Assembly: GCA_016841955.1 (NCBI GenBank) | Contig: JAENYE010000002.1 | Span: 313,344 to 377,343, forward strand | Direction of reading: 5' to 3' | Length of the DNA stretch: 64,000 nt | DNA from: Methanobacteriota archaeon | Lineage (GTDB): Archaea; Halobacteriota; Methanomicrobia; Methanomicrobiales; Methanoculleaceae | Shown here: in pieces, positions 8,622 through 20,257 of the stretch | Layout: the number at the start of each line of letters is the position of its first letter | Position numbering within the stretch: the stretch's first letter is position 1 | Position numbers and translations under genes: made by a program | The notes under the pieces: model-generated | Database searches by the model: none | What the model was told of the DNA's origin: nothing | The model's input: the letters and a program-made list of their open reading frames with translations, nothing else

Positions 8622-8790
8622 CAGTCTCGCGCGAAGAGCGCGAAGCCGCGAAGGAGAGTTTTACGCCCATCTACCGAATTTCGCGTTCTTCGCACCTAAC
8701 GGTGCTCGAGCTCCGGCCCTTCGGCCCATCGCACTTCGCGGGTCGCACCTTCGGGGCTCAAGCTCGCTTCGCTCGCACTTCGCGTGAAAT
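8622..8790. repeat. Dispersed palindromic element, copy B (right arm interrupted)
   Basis: Left arm CTCGCGCGAAGAGCGCGAAG at 8625-8655. The right arm begins at 8680 (TTCGCGTTCTTCGC), is broken by about 85 bases of GC-rich palindromic sequence (8693-8776), and resumes as ACTTCGCGTGAAA at 8777-8789. Copy E at 49219-49329 is broken at the same point by a related insert. The spacer between copies A and B (8591-8640) aligns without gaps to 49321-49370. Confidence 0.8.
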
Positions 8791-8821
8791 TACATCGTTT
8801 TCCCTGCTGACAAGAGGTATC

Positions 8822-10468
8822 CTACAGAGAGCCCTGCCCATTCTTCTGCAGGCGGTAGCGCTCGACGAGCGTATCGAGGGTCTCGGCCTCGTCCACGCTC
8901 TTGTCCTCGCGCACCCGGACGAACCGCGGGAACCGGAGCGCGTACCCGCTCTCGTAGTTCGGGCTCGTCTGGATCTCGGAGTAGCCCACCTCGAAGACCA
9001 CCACCGGTTCAAGCGCAACCTCTTTTCCGGAACGGGCGATCACACTGTCCTTGAAGAGGGCGTAGAGTTCGGCCAGCACCTCGTCCGTGATCCCGGTCGC
9101 CACCTTCCCGACAGGGAGGAGCCGGCCCTGGTCCTGGACCGCGAGCAGGAACGAGCCGAACATCTTCGCCCTCCGCCCTTCGCCCCACTCGGCCCCGACG
9201 ACCGCGAGGTCGAGGGTCTCGACCCCGGGTTTCACCTTCACCCAGAGGCGGCCCCGGACGCCCGGGGTGTAGGGCGAGTCGGGAACCTTCACCATAACGC
9301 CCTCGTGCCCGAGACCCAGGGCATCGGCGTAGATCGCCTCCGCCGCGGCCGCGTCGCCGACCAAAAACTGCTCCGCGACGTGTGCGCCGAGCACCTCTTC
9401 GAGGATCTTGCGCCGTTCGTTCAAGGGCCGGTCCATCAGCGTCTCCCCGTCAAGGTAGAGGATATCGAAGACCCTCGGCACGAGCTCGATCTCCTCCATC
9501 ATCGAGTCCACCTCGTGCTTCCGCCGGAACCGCCGGATCACGTACTGGAACGGCATGGGCCTCCCGTCGCGGACGGCGACCGCCTCCCCGTCCAGGATCA
9601 CGTCGTGGCCGGTGGCCTCCATGAGGAGTCGTGCGATGTCGGGGAGGCTTTCCGTGACTTCCTCCAGTTTCCGCGAGTAGATCCGGCAGACGTCGCCCTT
9701 CTTATGGAACTGGAACCTGCTCCCGTCGTACTTGTACTCGACCGCCACCTCGCCGTGGTCCTCGATCTGGGCGGCGATGGTGCCCGCCTGCGCAAGCATC
9801 ATCTTCACCGGCCGGAAGGGCTCGATCGTCACGCGGGAGAGCGCGTCCGGGTCCCGCCGGGCGAGGAGGGCAACCTCTCCAAGATCGTTCATCGCCTGGT
9901 GGGCATGCTCGACCAGGCGGACGTCGAGCTCGAACGCCCGCGCAACGGCGTCGCGGACGTTCCCCTCGCCCATGCCGATCCGGAGCTCCTCGAGCATCAG
10001 CCGTGCGAGGTACCGCCCTTCCAGCGGGCGGGCGTTGCCGAAGAGGCCCTGCGCCACACGGAGTTTCTCCCGCTGCGACCGCTGCCCTTCGGCGGCCGCC
10101 ATCCGCTCGAACTCCCGGTAAACATAGAGGAGTTGGAGCTCACGGATAAAAAACGACGTCTGCTCTTTCTTTGCAAGGAGCCTCTCGACGGCGAGGCCGG
10201 CATCGCCGGTCGCGTTGATCGCCTCGCGGACGGTCGCCCTCTTTGTCCCGACGACGTAGGCCACGGCATCGTAGAGGAGGTTCGGGCCCACGCCGAGTTT
10301 TTTGGTGCTCCAGTCGGGAAAGACCCTGCCCATGACGAACCGGACGAAGACAGGGAGTTCCTCGTCGTCGAGCCGGGGCAGGACGGCGGCGACCTGCTCG
10401 ATCATATCCAGCCGCCCCGGTATCCCTTCAAGGTGCTCGCAGACGCGGGCGAACTCCAGAAACTGCAT
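8822..10468 (-). CDS. lig: ATP-dependent DNA ligase (archaeal/eukaryotic type)
   Basis: 548 residues from the second of two close ATGs; AGGAG lies nine bases upstream (three from the first ATG at 10474), and [19 protein letters not shown] is the usual N-terminus. The frame is open much further upstream but the extension is low-complexity. The order is an N-terminal DNA-binding domain (1-215), an adenylation domain with motif [10 protein letters not shown] (adenylated Lys), motif [13 protein letters not shown], motif IV EGVMVK and motif V LWVKVKP, then an OB domain. It seals nicks during Okazaki fragment joining and repair. It is divergently placed with a small ORF. Confidence 0.95.
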   Translation of the reverse strand: MQFLEFARVCEHLEGIPGRLDMIEQVAAVLPRLDDEELPVFVRFVMGRVFPDWSTKKLGVGPNLLYDAVAYVVGTKRATVREAINATGDAGLAVERLLAKKEQTSFFIRELQLLYVYREFERMAAAEGQRSQREKLRVAQGLFGNARPLEGRYLARLMLEELRIGMGEGNVRDAVARAFELDVRLVEHAHQAMNDLGEVALLARRDPDALSRVTIEPFRPVKMMLAQAGTIAAQIEDHGEVAVEYKYDGSRFQFHKKGDVCRIYSRKLEEVTESLPDIARLLMEATGHDVILDGEAVAVRDGRPMPFQYVIRRFRRKHEVDSMMEEIELVPRVFDILYLDGETLMDRPLNERRKILEEVLGAHVAEQFLVGDAAAAEAIYADALGLGHEGVMVKVPDSPYTPGVRGRLWVKVKPGVETLDLAVVGAEWGEGRRAKMFGSFLLAVQDQGRLLPVGKVATGITDEVLAELYALFKDSVIARSGKEVALEPVVVFEVGYSEIQTSPNYESGYALRFPRFVRVREDKSVDEAETLDTLVERYRLQKNGQGSL

Positions 10469-10571
10469 ACCCATATTCTCCTGAAGTATTTCCCGGCTGG
10501 GAGAATCAACCTTCTGTTCGGCCATGGCCGGTTCGGCACGATTGATGTGGGAGCATCGCCCACCTGTATTC

Positions 10572-10805
10572 ATGAACCAGGACGAAGAACTCAAAGAGAT
10601 GCTCCGGGACCTCCTCTGGCTCAATGCCCTGATAGCCACCGAGCTCGTCCAGATCACCGAGAACACCTCAGCAATCCTCAGGAAGGCGGCTCCGCCGGAG
10701 ACCTGCATCGCCGAGCACGCGGCCCTGCGGGCGACGGCGCTCGAGATCGCCGATCGCTACAGGCCCGGCACGATGCTCCGGCAGCACGTCGGGGAGCACC
10801 AGTAA
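10572..10805 (+). CDS. Small conserved-looking hypothetical protein
   Basis: 77 residues from the ATG at 10572 ([20 protein letters not shown]). The sequence is predicted helical: an amphipathic N-terminal helix rich in Leu, Glu and Trp, then a polar segment with one cysteine ([20 protein letters not shown]). No family is recognised. Its 5' region is shared with the divergent DNA ligase gene, and an in-frame TTG-type start upstream (10524) would overlap the ligase leader. Codon use matches the neighbours. Confidence 0.55.
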   Translation: MNQDEELKEMLRDLLWLNALIATELVQITENTSAILRKAAPPETCIAEHAALRATALEIADRYRPGTMLRQHVGEHQ

Positions 10806-10839
10806 CCCGCTTTTGAGAAAAAGGGTGGTGCAGCCGCCG

Positions 10840-11340
10840 TCAGCCTTCTGCCGGCACCAGTCCGGCATCCCTGACGACAAGGTCCGTCGCCTCGATCGCC
10901 TCTTCTGTCAGGTTGATGGCGGTGGTTGTTCCGTTGACCGGGTCGACGGTGCTCGCCGTCTCACCGGGGGCGCCCCGGCCGGGAACGGTGAAGACGTACC
11001 CCTCCGGCGGGACGACCTCGACGGTGTAGTTCCCCGGGAGGACGCCGCTGAAGATGTAGAGCCCCTCGCAGGCATGGGAGAACGTCTCCGCCGTCGCGAT
11101 CCTCTCCCCCGCGGCGTCGAGGAGGTGGACGGCAACACCGCTCATACCCCATTCGCAAGGGTCCTGAACGCCGTTCTGGTCGGCATCCAGAAAGACCGTC
11201 CCTCCGATCGTGCCGACGGTCCTCTCATATTCCGCACCCGGTCCCGGCTCCGCCGGGACTGCGGCGCTTGCGATCGAACCGAAGACGAACGCTGATACGA
11301 TGATGATTCCAAGAACGCTGATCTCTCTCAATCGGTTCAC
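10840..11340 (-). CDS. Secreted SdrD-B-domain protein
   Basis: 166 residues from a GTG at 11340; the start NRLREISVLGIIIVSAFVFG is a clear signal peptide with cleavage near SIASAA. One SdrD-B-like (prealbumin-like) module follows: GGTVFLDADQNGVQDPCEWG, with the DxDxNGxxD calcium-loop pattern, then GLYIFSGVLPGNYTVEVVPP and a closing VVRDAGLVP. The same closing motif appears in the large surface protein upstream, so the two share modules and probably a location at the cell surface. No anchor is visible. An AT-rich promoter-like stretch lies near 11480-11512. Confidence 0.75.
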   Translation of the reverse strand: MNRLREISVLGIIIVSAFVFGSIASAAVPAEPGPGAEYERTVGTIGGTVFLDADQNGVQDPCEWGMSGVAVHLLDAAGERIATAETFSHACEGLYIFSGVLPGNYTVEVVPPEGYVFTVPGRGAPGETASTVDPVNGTTTAINLTEEAIEATDLVVRDAGLVPAEG

Positions 11341-11697
11341 CTCGTTTCCCGGACGCCGTGTAGGGCTTTCCGGGCGTGTAACCCCCCCGAAAGAACGCAT
11401 TGCTTGCATGTGCCGTCTTTCAGCGGCCGGACAGATCGGGATTTCTCCGATCCGGTACCGGTCCGGGGTTCCGACTCCTAATAGACATTATATTATATTA
11501 ATATTTTTATGACACAGAAAGACAGGGCCTGGAGGTACCGGACTTCATTTGAACGAGGCGTGCGGATCCAATCATGAAAACAGAAAATAACCCGACCTCC
11601 GCAACCCCGGATGGCCGGGAGCAGTAACTCACGACATACAGAAAACTATAGGAGGAGCGCGCGGTTCCGTTGCCGATCACCGTCTTATCCGTTCCGA
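11341..11697. other. 357-base gap between two surface-protein genes
   Basis: No gene recognised. On the minus strand TAAAAATATTAATATAATAT at about 11489-11512 is a strong AT-rich promoter candidate roughly 150 bases before the GTG of the SdrD-B gene, implying a long leader. The leader also contains GC-rich stretches but I could not define a stable regulatory hairpin by eye. Confidence 0.45.
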
Positions 11698-14391
<2,694 letters not shown>

Positions 14392-14812
14392 GGTTTACCT
14401 CTCCTCATCTCCACCCCGGGAACGTGCTGCGGTCCGCGCCGGGGACCGCCGGTATCCTCCCCTCTCCCGGGGTTTTCGGCGAACCGCCAAACACGGGTTC
14501 ATTCGTTGAAGCCCGGGTCTCCTGCGAGGTCTCTGGTCGCGCAACACCGCGGGGTCTGCACTTCAATAGCGCCATTATTATAATAATCTTATTTCAAAAC
14601 ACGGGTGTGGCAGTGGTCCGAGACTACGTGATACCCGGAACCGGGCATGCCGCGATCCTCTCCGGAAGGAGAGGAGCGGGGGTCCGCCGGTTCGGTTGCT
14701 CTCCGGCCTTCCGTCCGGGGGCACGGCCCGGCTCTACGGCTGCAGTGGCACGGGCGACCCCGTCCCACAACCATCAATACGCTTATGAACAAACCCTTGA
14801 TAGGAAACCAGC
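14392..14812. other. 421-base divergent intergenic region
   Basis: No convincing gene. It separates the minus-strand surface protein from the plus-strand DJ-1-like gene. CCATTATTATAATAATCTTATTT at 14572-14594 is an AT island that can serve as a TATA element on either strand. The remainder is GC-rich without a recognisable RNA or repeat copy. Confidence 0.45.
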
Positions 14813-15328
14813 ATGAAACTCTTGCTTGCGATTGCACCGGAACGGTTCAGGGATGAGGAACTGGAGACCCCGCGACGGATCTTCGAGGAGGCGGGGATCG
14901 ACGTCGATATCGCCTCCACGGTCGCCGGCACGTGCACGGGGATGCTGGGGTGCACCGCGGAGGCGGCCATGACGTTTGACGATGCGGACCCGGACGAGTA
15001 TGCCGGGATCGTGGTAGTGGGCGGAAGCGGTTCCCAGGACCACCTCTGGGGAAGCAAGAGGCTTATCGCCGTCGTCAGGGCGTTCTTCGAGCAGGGCAAG
15101 GTCGTCGCCGCCATCTGCCTCGCGCCGGTCGTGCTGGCACGGGCGGGCATCCTCGCCGGGCGGCAGGCGACGGTATACCCGAGCCCGGCGGCGGTACAGG
15201 AGATGAAGAAGGCAGGGGCAAACCTCCTCGAAATTCCCGTCGTCGCCGACATGCAGGTCGTGACTGCGAACGGACCCGGAGCTGCCGCCCAGTTCGCCGA
15301 TACCATCATCACGAAACTGGAATGCTGA
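14813..15328 (+). CDS. DJ-1/PfpI family protein
   Basis: 171 residues forming one class-I glutamine-amidotransferase-like domain. The nucleophile elbow is AAICLAPVVLARAG, with the cysteine near residue 103; a glutamate in DEELETP fits the conserved acidic partner, and TANGPGAA follows the usual spacing. Homologues include PfpI protease/glyoxalase III-type and chaperone-like members, and the exact activity cannot be read from sequence. The stop overlaps the next gene by seven bases, so the two are co-transcribed. Confidence 0.85.
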   Translation: MKLLLAIAPERFRDEELETPRRIFEEAGIDVDIASTVAGTCTGMLGCTAEAAMTFDDADPDEYAGIVVVGGSGSQDHLWGSKRLIAVVRAFFEQGKVVAAICLAPVVLARAGILAGRQATVYPSPAAVQEMKKAGANLLEIPVVADMQVVTANGPGAAAQFADTIITKLEC

Positions 15329-16035
15329 ACGATACAAACGGCGGTGACGTGAACCGGGCGGACTGTACCCTGGTAATCCCCGCATACAACGAAGAACGGC
15401 GGATTCGATCGCTCCTCGAGGATATCTCGGGATTTGCCGGCGACCTCGTCTTCGTCTGCGACGGGACCGATGCCACCCCCGCCATCATCGGTGCGTTTGC
15501 GGACGATCACCCGTCACTTTCCATCCGGTGCCTGACGTTTCCGGCCCGGCTCGGAAAAGGGGGAGGCGTCGTTGCCGGTATGAAAGCAGCAGCCACGCCC
15601 TTCGTCGGTTACATGGATGCGGACGGCTCGACATCCCTGTCCGAGATGGAGCGCCTCTTTGACCGCCTCGCCACCGCGGAGGGCGCCATCGGCTCGCGCT
15701 GGGTCCCCGGATCGGTCCTGACGGTGAGACAGGGCTTCCGGCGCCGGGTCGAGAGCCGGCTCTTCAACCTCCTCGTTCGGCTCCTCTTCGGGCTCGACTA
15801 CCGGGACACCCAGTGCGGCGCCAAGGCCTTCCGGAAGGAGGCGATCGATGCGGTTCTCTCTTCCACCCGGTCGACCGGGTTCGAGTTCGACGTCGAACTC
15901 CTCTGGCGGCTGCGGCGGGGCGGCTACCGGGTGGTAGAGGTCCCGATCACCTGGGAGAACCGGGACGAGTCGAAGGTGATGGCGTCGGACGCGAAGGAGA
16001 TGCTTTTTGGCATGCTCCGCCTCCGGTTCGGGTGA
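15322..16035 (+). CDS. GT2 family glycosyltransferase (dolichyl-phosphate sugar synthase-like)
   Basis: 237 residues. The N-terminal TLVIPAYNEERRIRSLL and the metal-binding YMDADGSTS (DxD) are GT-A/GT2 signatures, and RLGKGGGVVAGMKAA plus DTQCGAKAFRKEA are typical of dolichyl-phosphate glucose/mannose synthases such as AglJ and DPM1. There is no C-terminal membrane domain, so it is likely a peripheral enzyme charging a polyprenol phosphate for surface glycan or N-glycan assembly. This fits the sequon-rich surface protein encoded nearby, though a link is inference. Confidence 0.85.
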   Translation: MLNDTNGGDVNRADCTLVIPAYNEERRIRSLLEDISGFAGDLVFVCDGTDATPAIIGAFADDHPSLSIRCLTFPARLGKGGGVVAGMKAAATPFVGYMDADGSTSLSEMERLFDRLATAEGAIGSRWVPGSVLTVRQGFRRRVESRLFNLLVRLLFGLDYRDTQCGAKAFRKEAIDAVLSSTRSTGFEFDVELLWRLRRGGYRVVEVPITWENRDESKVMASDAKEMLFGMLRLRFG

Positions 16036-16072
16036 GGGGCTCCAAGGGCGCAGGCGTACCTTCGCGGCTCCC

Positions 16073-16163
16073 ACCCTTCGCGTTCTTCGCGGCTTCGCGT
16101 GAGACCTGCTGCTGTCCCTGTACTGTTGCTTCACGCGAAGCCGCGAAAAGACGCGAAGGAGAG
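16073..16163. repeat. Dispersed palindromic element, copy C (reversed arm order)
   Basis: TTCGCGTTCTTCGCGGCTTC... at 16077-16102 pairs with TCACGCGAAGCCGCGAAAAG... at 16131-16158, near-perfect 26-base arms around a loop of about 28 bases. A decayed third arm (CTTCTCGTCTTCGAGTGAG) follows at 16184-16202. It fills most of the gap between the glycosyltransferase and the OB-HD gene. Confidence 0.85.
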
Positions 16164-16287
16164 TTCACAAATTGCCGCAAGGACTTCTCGTCTTCGAGTG
16201 AGACCAGACCAGCTTTCCACGCCGGAACAAACCGCCGAGCTTTAAGGCCTTCCAGGCGAACAGATTTTTGCAGGAGCGCGAGTCACA

Positions 16288-17241
16288 GTGTTCGAGAAGA
16301 CGGTCTTCGTAGAAGAGATCAACGGGGGCGTGCAGGTCGACGCGCCTTTCGTGGTGGATGCTGCAGAACTTCGGGAGAAGCGGGGCGGCAAGTATATCCA
16401 GCTCGCCATCTCCGACCGGACCGGCCGGGGAACCTGCAAGGTATGGGGGACGGCCGACCTGAGCGTGGAGCAGGTCGAGGCGTTCTGTCGCGCGATCCGG
16501 CCCGGCGAGGTCTACCGCATCCAGGGATACGCGAAGGTCTTCAACGGCGCCTGCGAGGTCAACGTGAACGACGGGATCTGCAGCCTCTCAACCCCGGTGC
16601 CGCCGGACGCATTCGACCCTTCCCTGTTTGTCTATGCACCCGTCGACTGCGACGCCGTACGGCTGGGGCTCGCCCGGATGACCGCGAAGATCGAAGACCC
16701 CGGCATATCCTCCCTCGTCTCCGCAGTCATGAACAGCACCGCGGGATTCCTCGATGCGCCCGCGGCAAAACGCCGTCACCACGCCTATATCGGCGGCCTC
16801 GCGGAGCACACCCTCGAGACCGCGGAGATTGCGCTCTCCCTCGCGGGCACCGTCAACCGGACCCGGGTGGATACCGACGTGCTGCTTGCGGGAGCACTCC
16901 TCCACGACGTCGGGAAAGCAGCCTGCTTCCGCCGCCAGGGCTTCTCGTTCGTCGCGCTCCCCGATTACACCCTCGTCGGGCACACGGCGATCGGGGCCGC
17001 CGCGCTGCTCCGGCATTCCGCAGGCGTCGACCCTTCACGGTTTGCACATATCCTCCATATCCTGATGGCGCACCACGGCCCTCACGGCGAGGTCCAGCCC
17101 CGGACCCCCGAGGCCTGGGCGGTCCACTTCGCCGATAACGCGAGCGCCTTCCTGCGGGGGGTCTGTGATGACGCCGCCGATCTCGCGCCGGAGGAGGAAC
17201 GGCAGGGGGCACGGACACGGCAGGCGGTCTACCGGTTCTGA
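16288..17241 (+). CDS. YhaM-like 3'-5' exoribonuclease (OB-fold plus HD domain)
   Basis: 317 residues from a GTG with AGGAG 12 bases upstream. Residues 1-110 are an OB-fold nucleic-acid-binding domain (FVVDAAELREKRGGKYIQLA, then GTCKVWG). Residues about 150-290 are an HD hydrolase: GGLAEHTLETAEIA, ALLHDVGKAACF with the metal-binding HD pair, then VGHTAIGAAAL and LMAHHG. This architecture is that of the YhaM/CBF1 family, which degrades RNA and single-stranded DNA. Length matches the family. Confidence 0.85.
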   Translation: MFEKTVFVEEINGGVQVDAPFVVDAAELREKRGGKYIQLAISDRTGRGTCKVWGTADLSVEQVEAFCRAIRPGEVYRIQGYAKVFNGACEVNVNDGICSLSTPVPPDAFDPSLFVYAPVDCDAVRLGLARMTAKIEDPGISSLVSAVMNSTAGFLDAPAAKRRHHAYIGGLAEHTLETAEIALSLAGTVNRTRVDTDVLLAGALLHDVGKAACFRRQGFSFVALPDYTLVGHTAIGAAALLRHSAGVDPSRFAHILHILMAHHGPHGEVQPRTPEAWAVHFADNASAFLRGVCDDAADLAPEEERQGARTRQAVYRF

Positions 17242-17461
17242 GGGTATACATTCAGCCGTCAGAGCAGAGGCTCACCGGGTGTAAACCATATAGTGCTATA
17301 CCAAAAATACCAATAATTACTGCCCCGTTTCAAGAATACTGTATTATCCTTTGAGTATATGGATTTTCCGATCTCCCCGGCGACGGTGAAGCGTCTCCGG
17401 TTCGAAGAGGCATATCGTGCCCATCCGCGACGTTGCGCGACGCTACGCCTGCAAAAAGGGG

Positions 17462-17617
17462 TTACGATTCCTTCAGGTACGCCTCGGGGTCCCGCTCGAA
17501 GAGCTTCTTGCACCCCGGGGCGCAGAAGTAGTAGGTTTTGCCCTTATACTCGGCGGTGTACTTCGCGGTCGCCTCGTCGACATCCATCTCGCATACCGGA
17601 TCAACTGCCACGTGCAT
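17462..17617 (-). CDS. Small YHS-domain metal-binding protein
   Basis: 51 residues from ATG at 17617 to TAA at 17462. It is a complete minimal YHS domain: [20 protein letters not shown], then [16 protein letters not shown] and AYLKES. Three cysteines (DPVC, FCAPGC) are the usual metal-binding ligands. YHS/TRASH modules accompany or are fused to heavy-metal P-type ATPases and copper reductases. Its start overlaps the last 17 bases of the copper ATPase gene in another frame and GGAGG lies just before it, so it is co-translated. Probable role: copper delivery to, or sensing for, the ATPase. Confidence 0.85.
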   Translation of the reverse strand: MHVAVDPVCEMDVDEATAKYTAEYKGKTYYFCAPGCKKLFERDPEAYLKES

Positions 17618-20066
17618 CTCCCTCCGACAGGATTCCTCTCTTCGCCGGAGGTATATAAGCCTTGAGCAGCAGGGAGAGCGAGACGACCGTCACCGACGAG
17701 AGCGCCATGGCAAGCGCCGCAAGTTCCGGTTGGAAGGTTATGCCGAAGAAGGGGTAGAGCACGCCTGCGGCGAGGGGGATGAGGGCTGAGTTGTAGGCAA
17801 ACGCCCAGAAGAGGTTCTGCTTGATCCGGGACATCACCTTCCGGGAGAGTTCGACGGCCGCGACGGCGTCGGTCAGGTCGTCGCGGATGAGGACGATATC
17901 CCCGCTCTCGATGGCGACGTCGGTCCCGCTCCCGATGGCGATCCCGACGTCCGCCTGCGCGAGCGCCGGAGCGTCGTTGATCCCGTCGCCTACGAACGCC
18001 ACGACTGCCCCCCGCTCCTGGAGGGCTTTCACCTCCCGTGCCTTCTCCTGCGGCAGCACCCCGGCGTGGACGTCCTCGATCCCGATCTCCCGCGCGATGG
18101 CGTTCGCCGTCCGCTCGTTATCGCCCGTGATCATCGTCACCGCAAGACCCATCCTTTTTAAGTCCGCAATGGCGCCCTTCGTCGTCGCCTTGAGGGTGTC
18201 GGCGATGGCAAGGATGCCCGCGAACTCGGCCCCGGCGGCGACCAGGACTGCGGTCTTCCCCTCGTCCTGAAGGGCGGTTATCCTGCTTGCCGCCTCCGGG
18301 GGGACGGCGATGCGGTGCTCGAGAAGGAAGGGCTGGTTCCCGATCAGCACCTCCTCGCCCTCCACCACGGCGCTGACCCCCCTGCCGCCGAAGGTCGTGA
18401 ACCGTTCCGATTCCGGGACCGTGATGCCGGTGCTCTCCGCCCGCCGCACGACCGCCGCCGCGAGCGGGTGCTGCGAGTTTCGCTCGACCGCCGCCGCGAC
18501 CGCGAGGAGACGGTCCTCCGGCACCCCGAACGCGACGATATCGGTGACGTCGGGTTTCCCCCGGGTGAGCGTCCCGGTCTTGTCGAAGACGACCGCAGTC
18601 AGTTTCTCTGAGATCTCGAGTGCTTCGCCGTTCCGGATCAGCACCCCGAGTTCGGCGCCCCGGCCGATCCCGACGGTCACGGCGGTCGGGGTGGCAAGGC
18701 CGAGCGCACAGGGGCAGGCGACGACCAGGACGGAGATCAGCACCGTGAGCGAGAAGAGGAGCGGGGCGCCGAGCCCCACGTACCAGACGAGGAAGGCGGC
18801 GGTTGCGACCGCGAGCACGACCGGGATGAAGTAGGAGACCGCGACGTCGGCGATCCGCTCCACCGGCGGTTTCGAGCCCTGGGCGTCCCGGACGAGCCTG
18901 ATGATCTGCGACAACACCATATCCTTCCCGATCTTCTCGGCCCGGACACGGAGGACGCCGTTCACGTTCAGGGTGCCGCCGACGACCCCGTCGCCCTCCT
19001 GCTTGTCGGCCGGGATGGGCTCGCCGGTGATCATCGACTCATCGACGGAACTCTCGCCGCCCACGACCGTCCCGTCCACCGGCACCTTCTCCCCCGGCCT
19101 GACCAGGAGAACGTCGCCGACGGCCACGTCCTCGACCGGGACCTCGACCTCCCGGCCGTCCCGGATCACCGTCGCGGTCTTCGGCCGCAGGCCGACAAGT
19201 TTCTTGATCGCCTCGGACGTCCTTCCCTTGGCCCCGGCCTCGAGGTACCGCCCGAGCGTCAGGAACGAGGCGAGCATCACCGCGGTGTCGTAGAAGTTGA
19301 ACTCCGGGGTGAGGACGATCCCGAAGGTCCCGAGGATGCTTGCGCCGTACGCGACGCCGATGCCCATCGCGTACATCACGTCCATGGTCAGCGCCCGGTT
19401 CCGGAGCGCGGCGGCGGCCGCCCTGAAGATGGGGGCGCTGACGTAGACGAAGACCGGGGCGGTGACGACGAGCATGATGAGGTTGATCGAGACCGGAAGG
19501 GCGACCATCTCCGGCACCCCAGAGAGCATGATGAGGAAGAGCGGGATGCTCACCGCAAACCCGAGGGTGAACCGCCGGAATTTGTCCCGGAGGTCTGCCT
19601 CGCGCATCCTGGCTTCAACGTCTTCGGGGACCTCTTCCTCGAGCCCCAGGTACTGGTAGCCGGCATCCTCGACGGCGGCACGGATATCGGATAGGGTGAC
19701 GAGCTCGGGGTTGTAGACGACGTGCGCGTTCTCGCTGGCGAGGTTGACCCGCGCTTCGTAGACTCCGTCGAGGTCGGTGAGCGAGAGCTCGATCACCTGG
19801 GCGCAGCTCGCGCAGACCATCCCCCCGATCCGGACGGTGGCCTCGTTCCTGATAACCTCGTAACCGGCATCGCCGACCGTCCGTTCGAGGTCTGCGAGGG
19901 TGGTTTTAGTCGGGTCGTACTCGACAGTGGCGGTTTCGTCCGCGAGGTTTACCCGGGCTCCATAGACGTCGTCCCGGTCCTGGAGAGCCCGTTCTATATT
20001 GAGGGCGCAGGACGCGCAGTGCATCCCGGAGATCTTCAGTTCCGCCTTTCTCTTCTCCCCCGGCAT
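17601..20066 (-). CDS. copA: Copper-exporting P1B-type ATPase
   Basis: 821 residues. Two N-terminal HMA domains carry GMHCASC (about residue 14) and GMVCASC (about residue 82). Membrane segments follow, with the transport motif CPC in [13 protein letters not shown], the phosphorylation site DKTGTLT, the P1B signature [11 protein letters not shown], and [32 protein letters not shown]. The CPC and the tail residues fit Cu+ export (P1B-1). AAGGAGA lies six bases before the ATG. It is the first gene of an operon with the small YHS protein. Confidence 0.95.
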   Translation of the reverse strand: MPGEKRKAELKISGMHCASCALNIERALQDRDDVYGARVNLADETATVEYDPTKTTLADLERTVGDAGYEVIRNEATVRIGGMVCASCAQVIELSLTDLDGVYEARVNLASENAHVVYNPELVTLSDIRAAVEDAGYQYLGLEEEVPEDVEARMREADLRDKFRRFTLGFAVSIPLFLIMLSGVPEMVALPVSINLIMLVVTAPVFVYVSAPIFRAAAAALRNRALTMDVMYAMGIGVAYGASILGTFGIVLTPEFNFYDTAVMLASFLTLGRYLEAGAKGRTSEAIKKLVGLRPKTATVIRDGREVEVPVEDVAVGDVLLVRPGEKVPVDGTVVGGESSVDESMITGEPIPADKQEGDGVVGGTLNVNGVLRVRAEKIGKDMVLSQIIRLVRDAQGSKPPVERIADVAVSYFIPVVLAVATAAFLVWYVGLGAPLLFSLTVLISVLVVACPCALGLATPTAVTVGIGRGAELGVLIRNGEALEISEKLTAVVFDKTGTLTRGKPDVTDIVAFGVPEDRLLAVAAAVERNSQHPLAAAVVRRAESTGITVPESERFTTFGGRGVSAVVEGEEVLIGNQPFLLEHRIAVPPEAASRITALQDEGKTAVLVAAGAEFAGILAIADTLKATTKGAIADLKRMGLAVTMITGDNERTANAIAREIGIEDVHAGVLPQEKAREVKALQERGAVVAFVGDGINDAPALAQADVGIAIGSGTDVAIESGDIVLIRDDLTDAVAAVELSRKVMSRIKQNLFWAFAYNSALIPLAAGVLYPFFGITFQPELAALAMALSSVTVVSLSLLLKAYIPPAKRGILSEGDARGS

Positions 20067-20257
20067 GATATTCTCCTTGCCGTGCGGGGTTAAATACCCG
20101 CACTCCCGGACAACGGTTCCCGGTGTAACCGCTCCCGGAAACAGCCCGGATCCCCGTCATTCCATGCGATGAATTTTATACACAAGATTATTATACTCAC
20201 AGCCAATTATAAACGCCGTATCCTGAGGTGATTGTGGTGCAGAGAAGGGATATTACA

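Noticed and set aside
17417-17665. Plus-strand 82-codon frame over the YHS gene
   Set aside because: The minus strand encodes a full YHS domain with a ribosome-binding site; the plus-strand translation has no motif.
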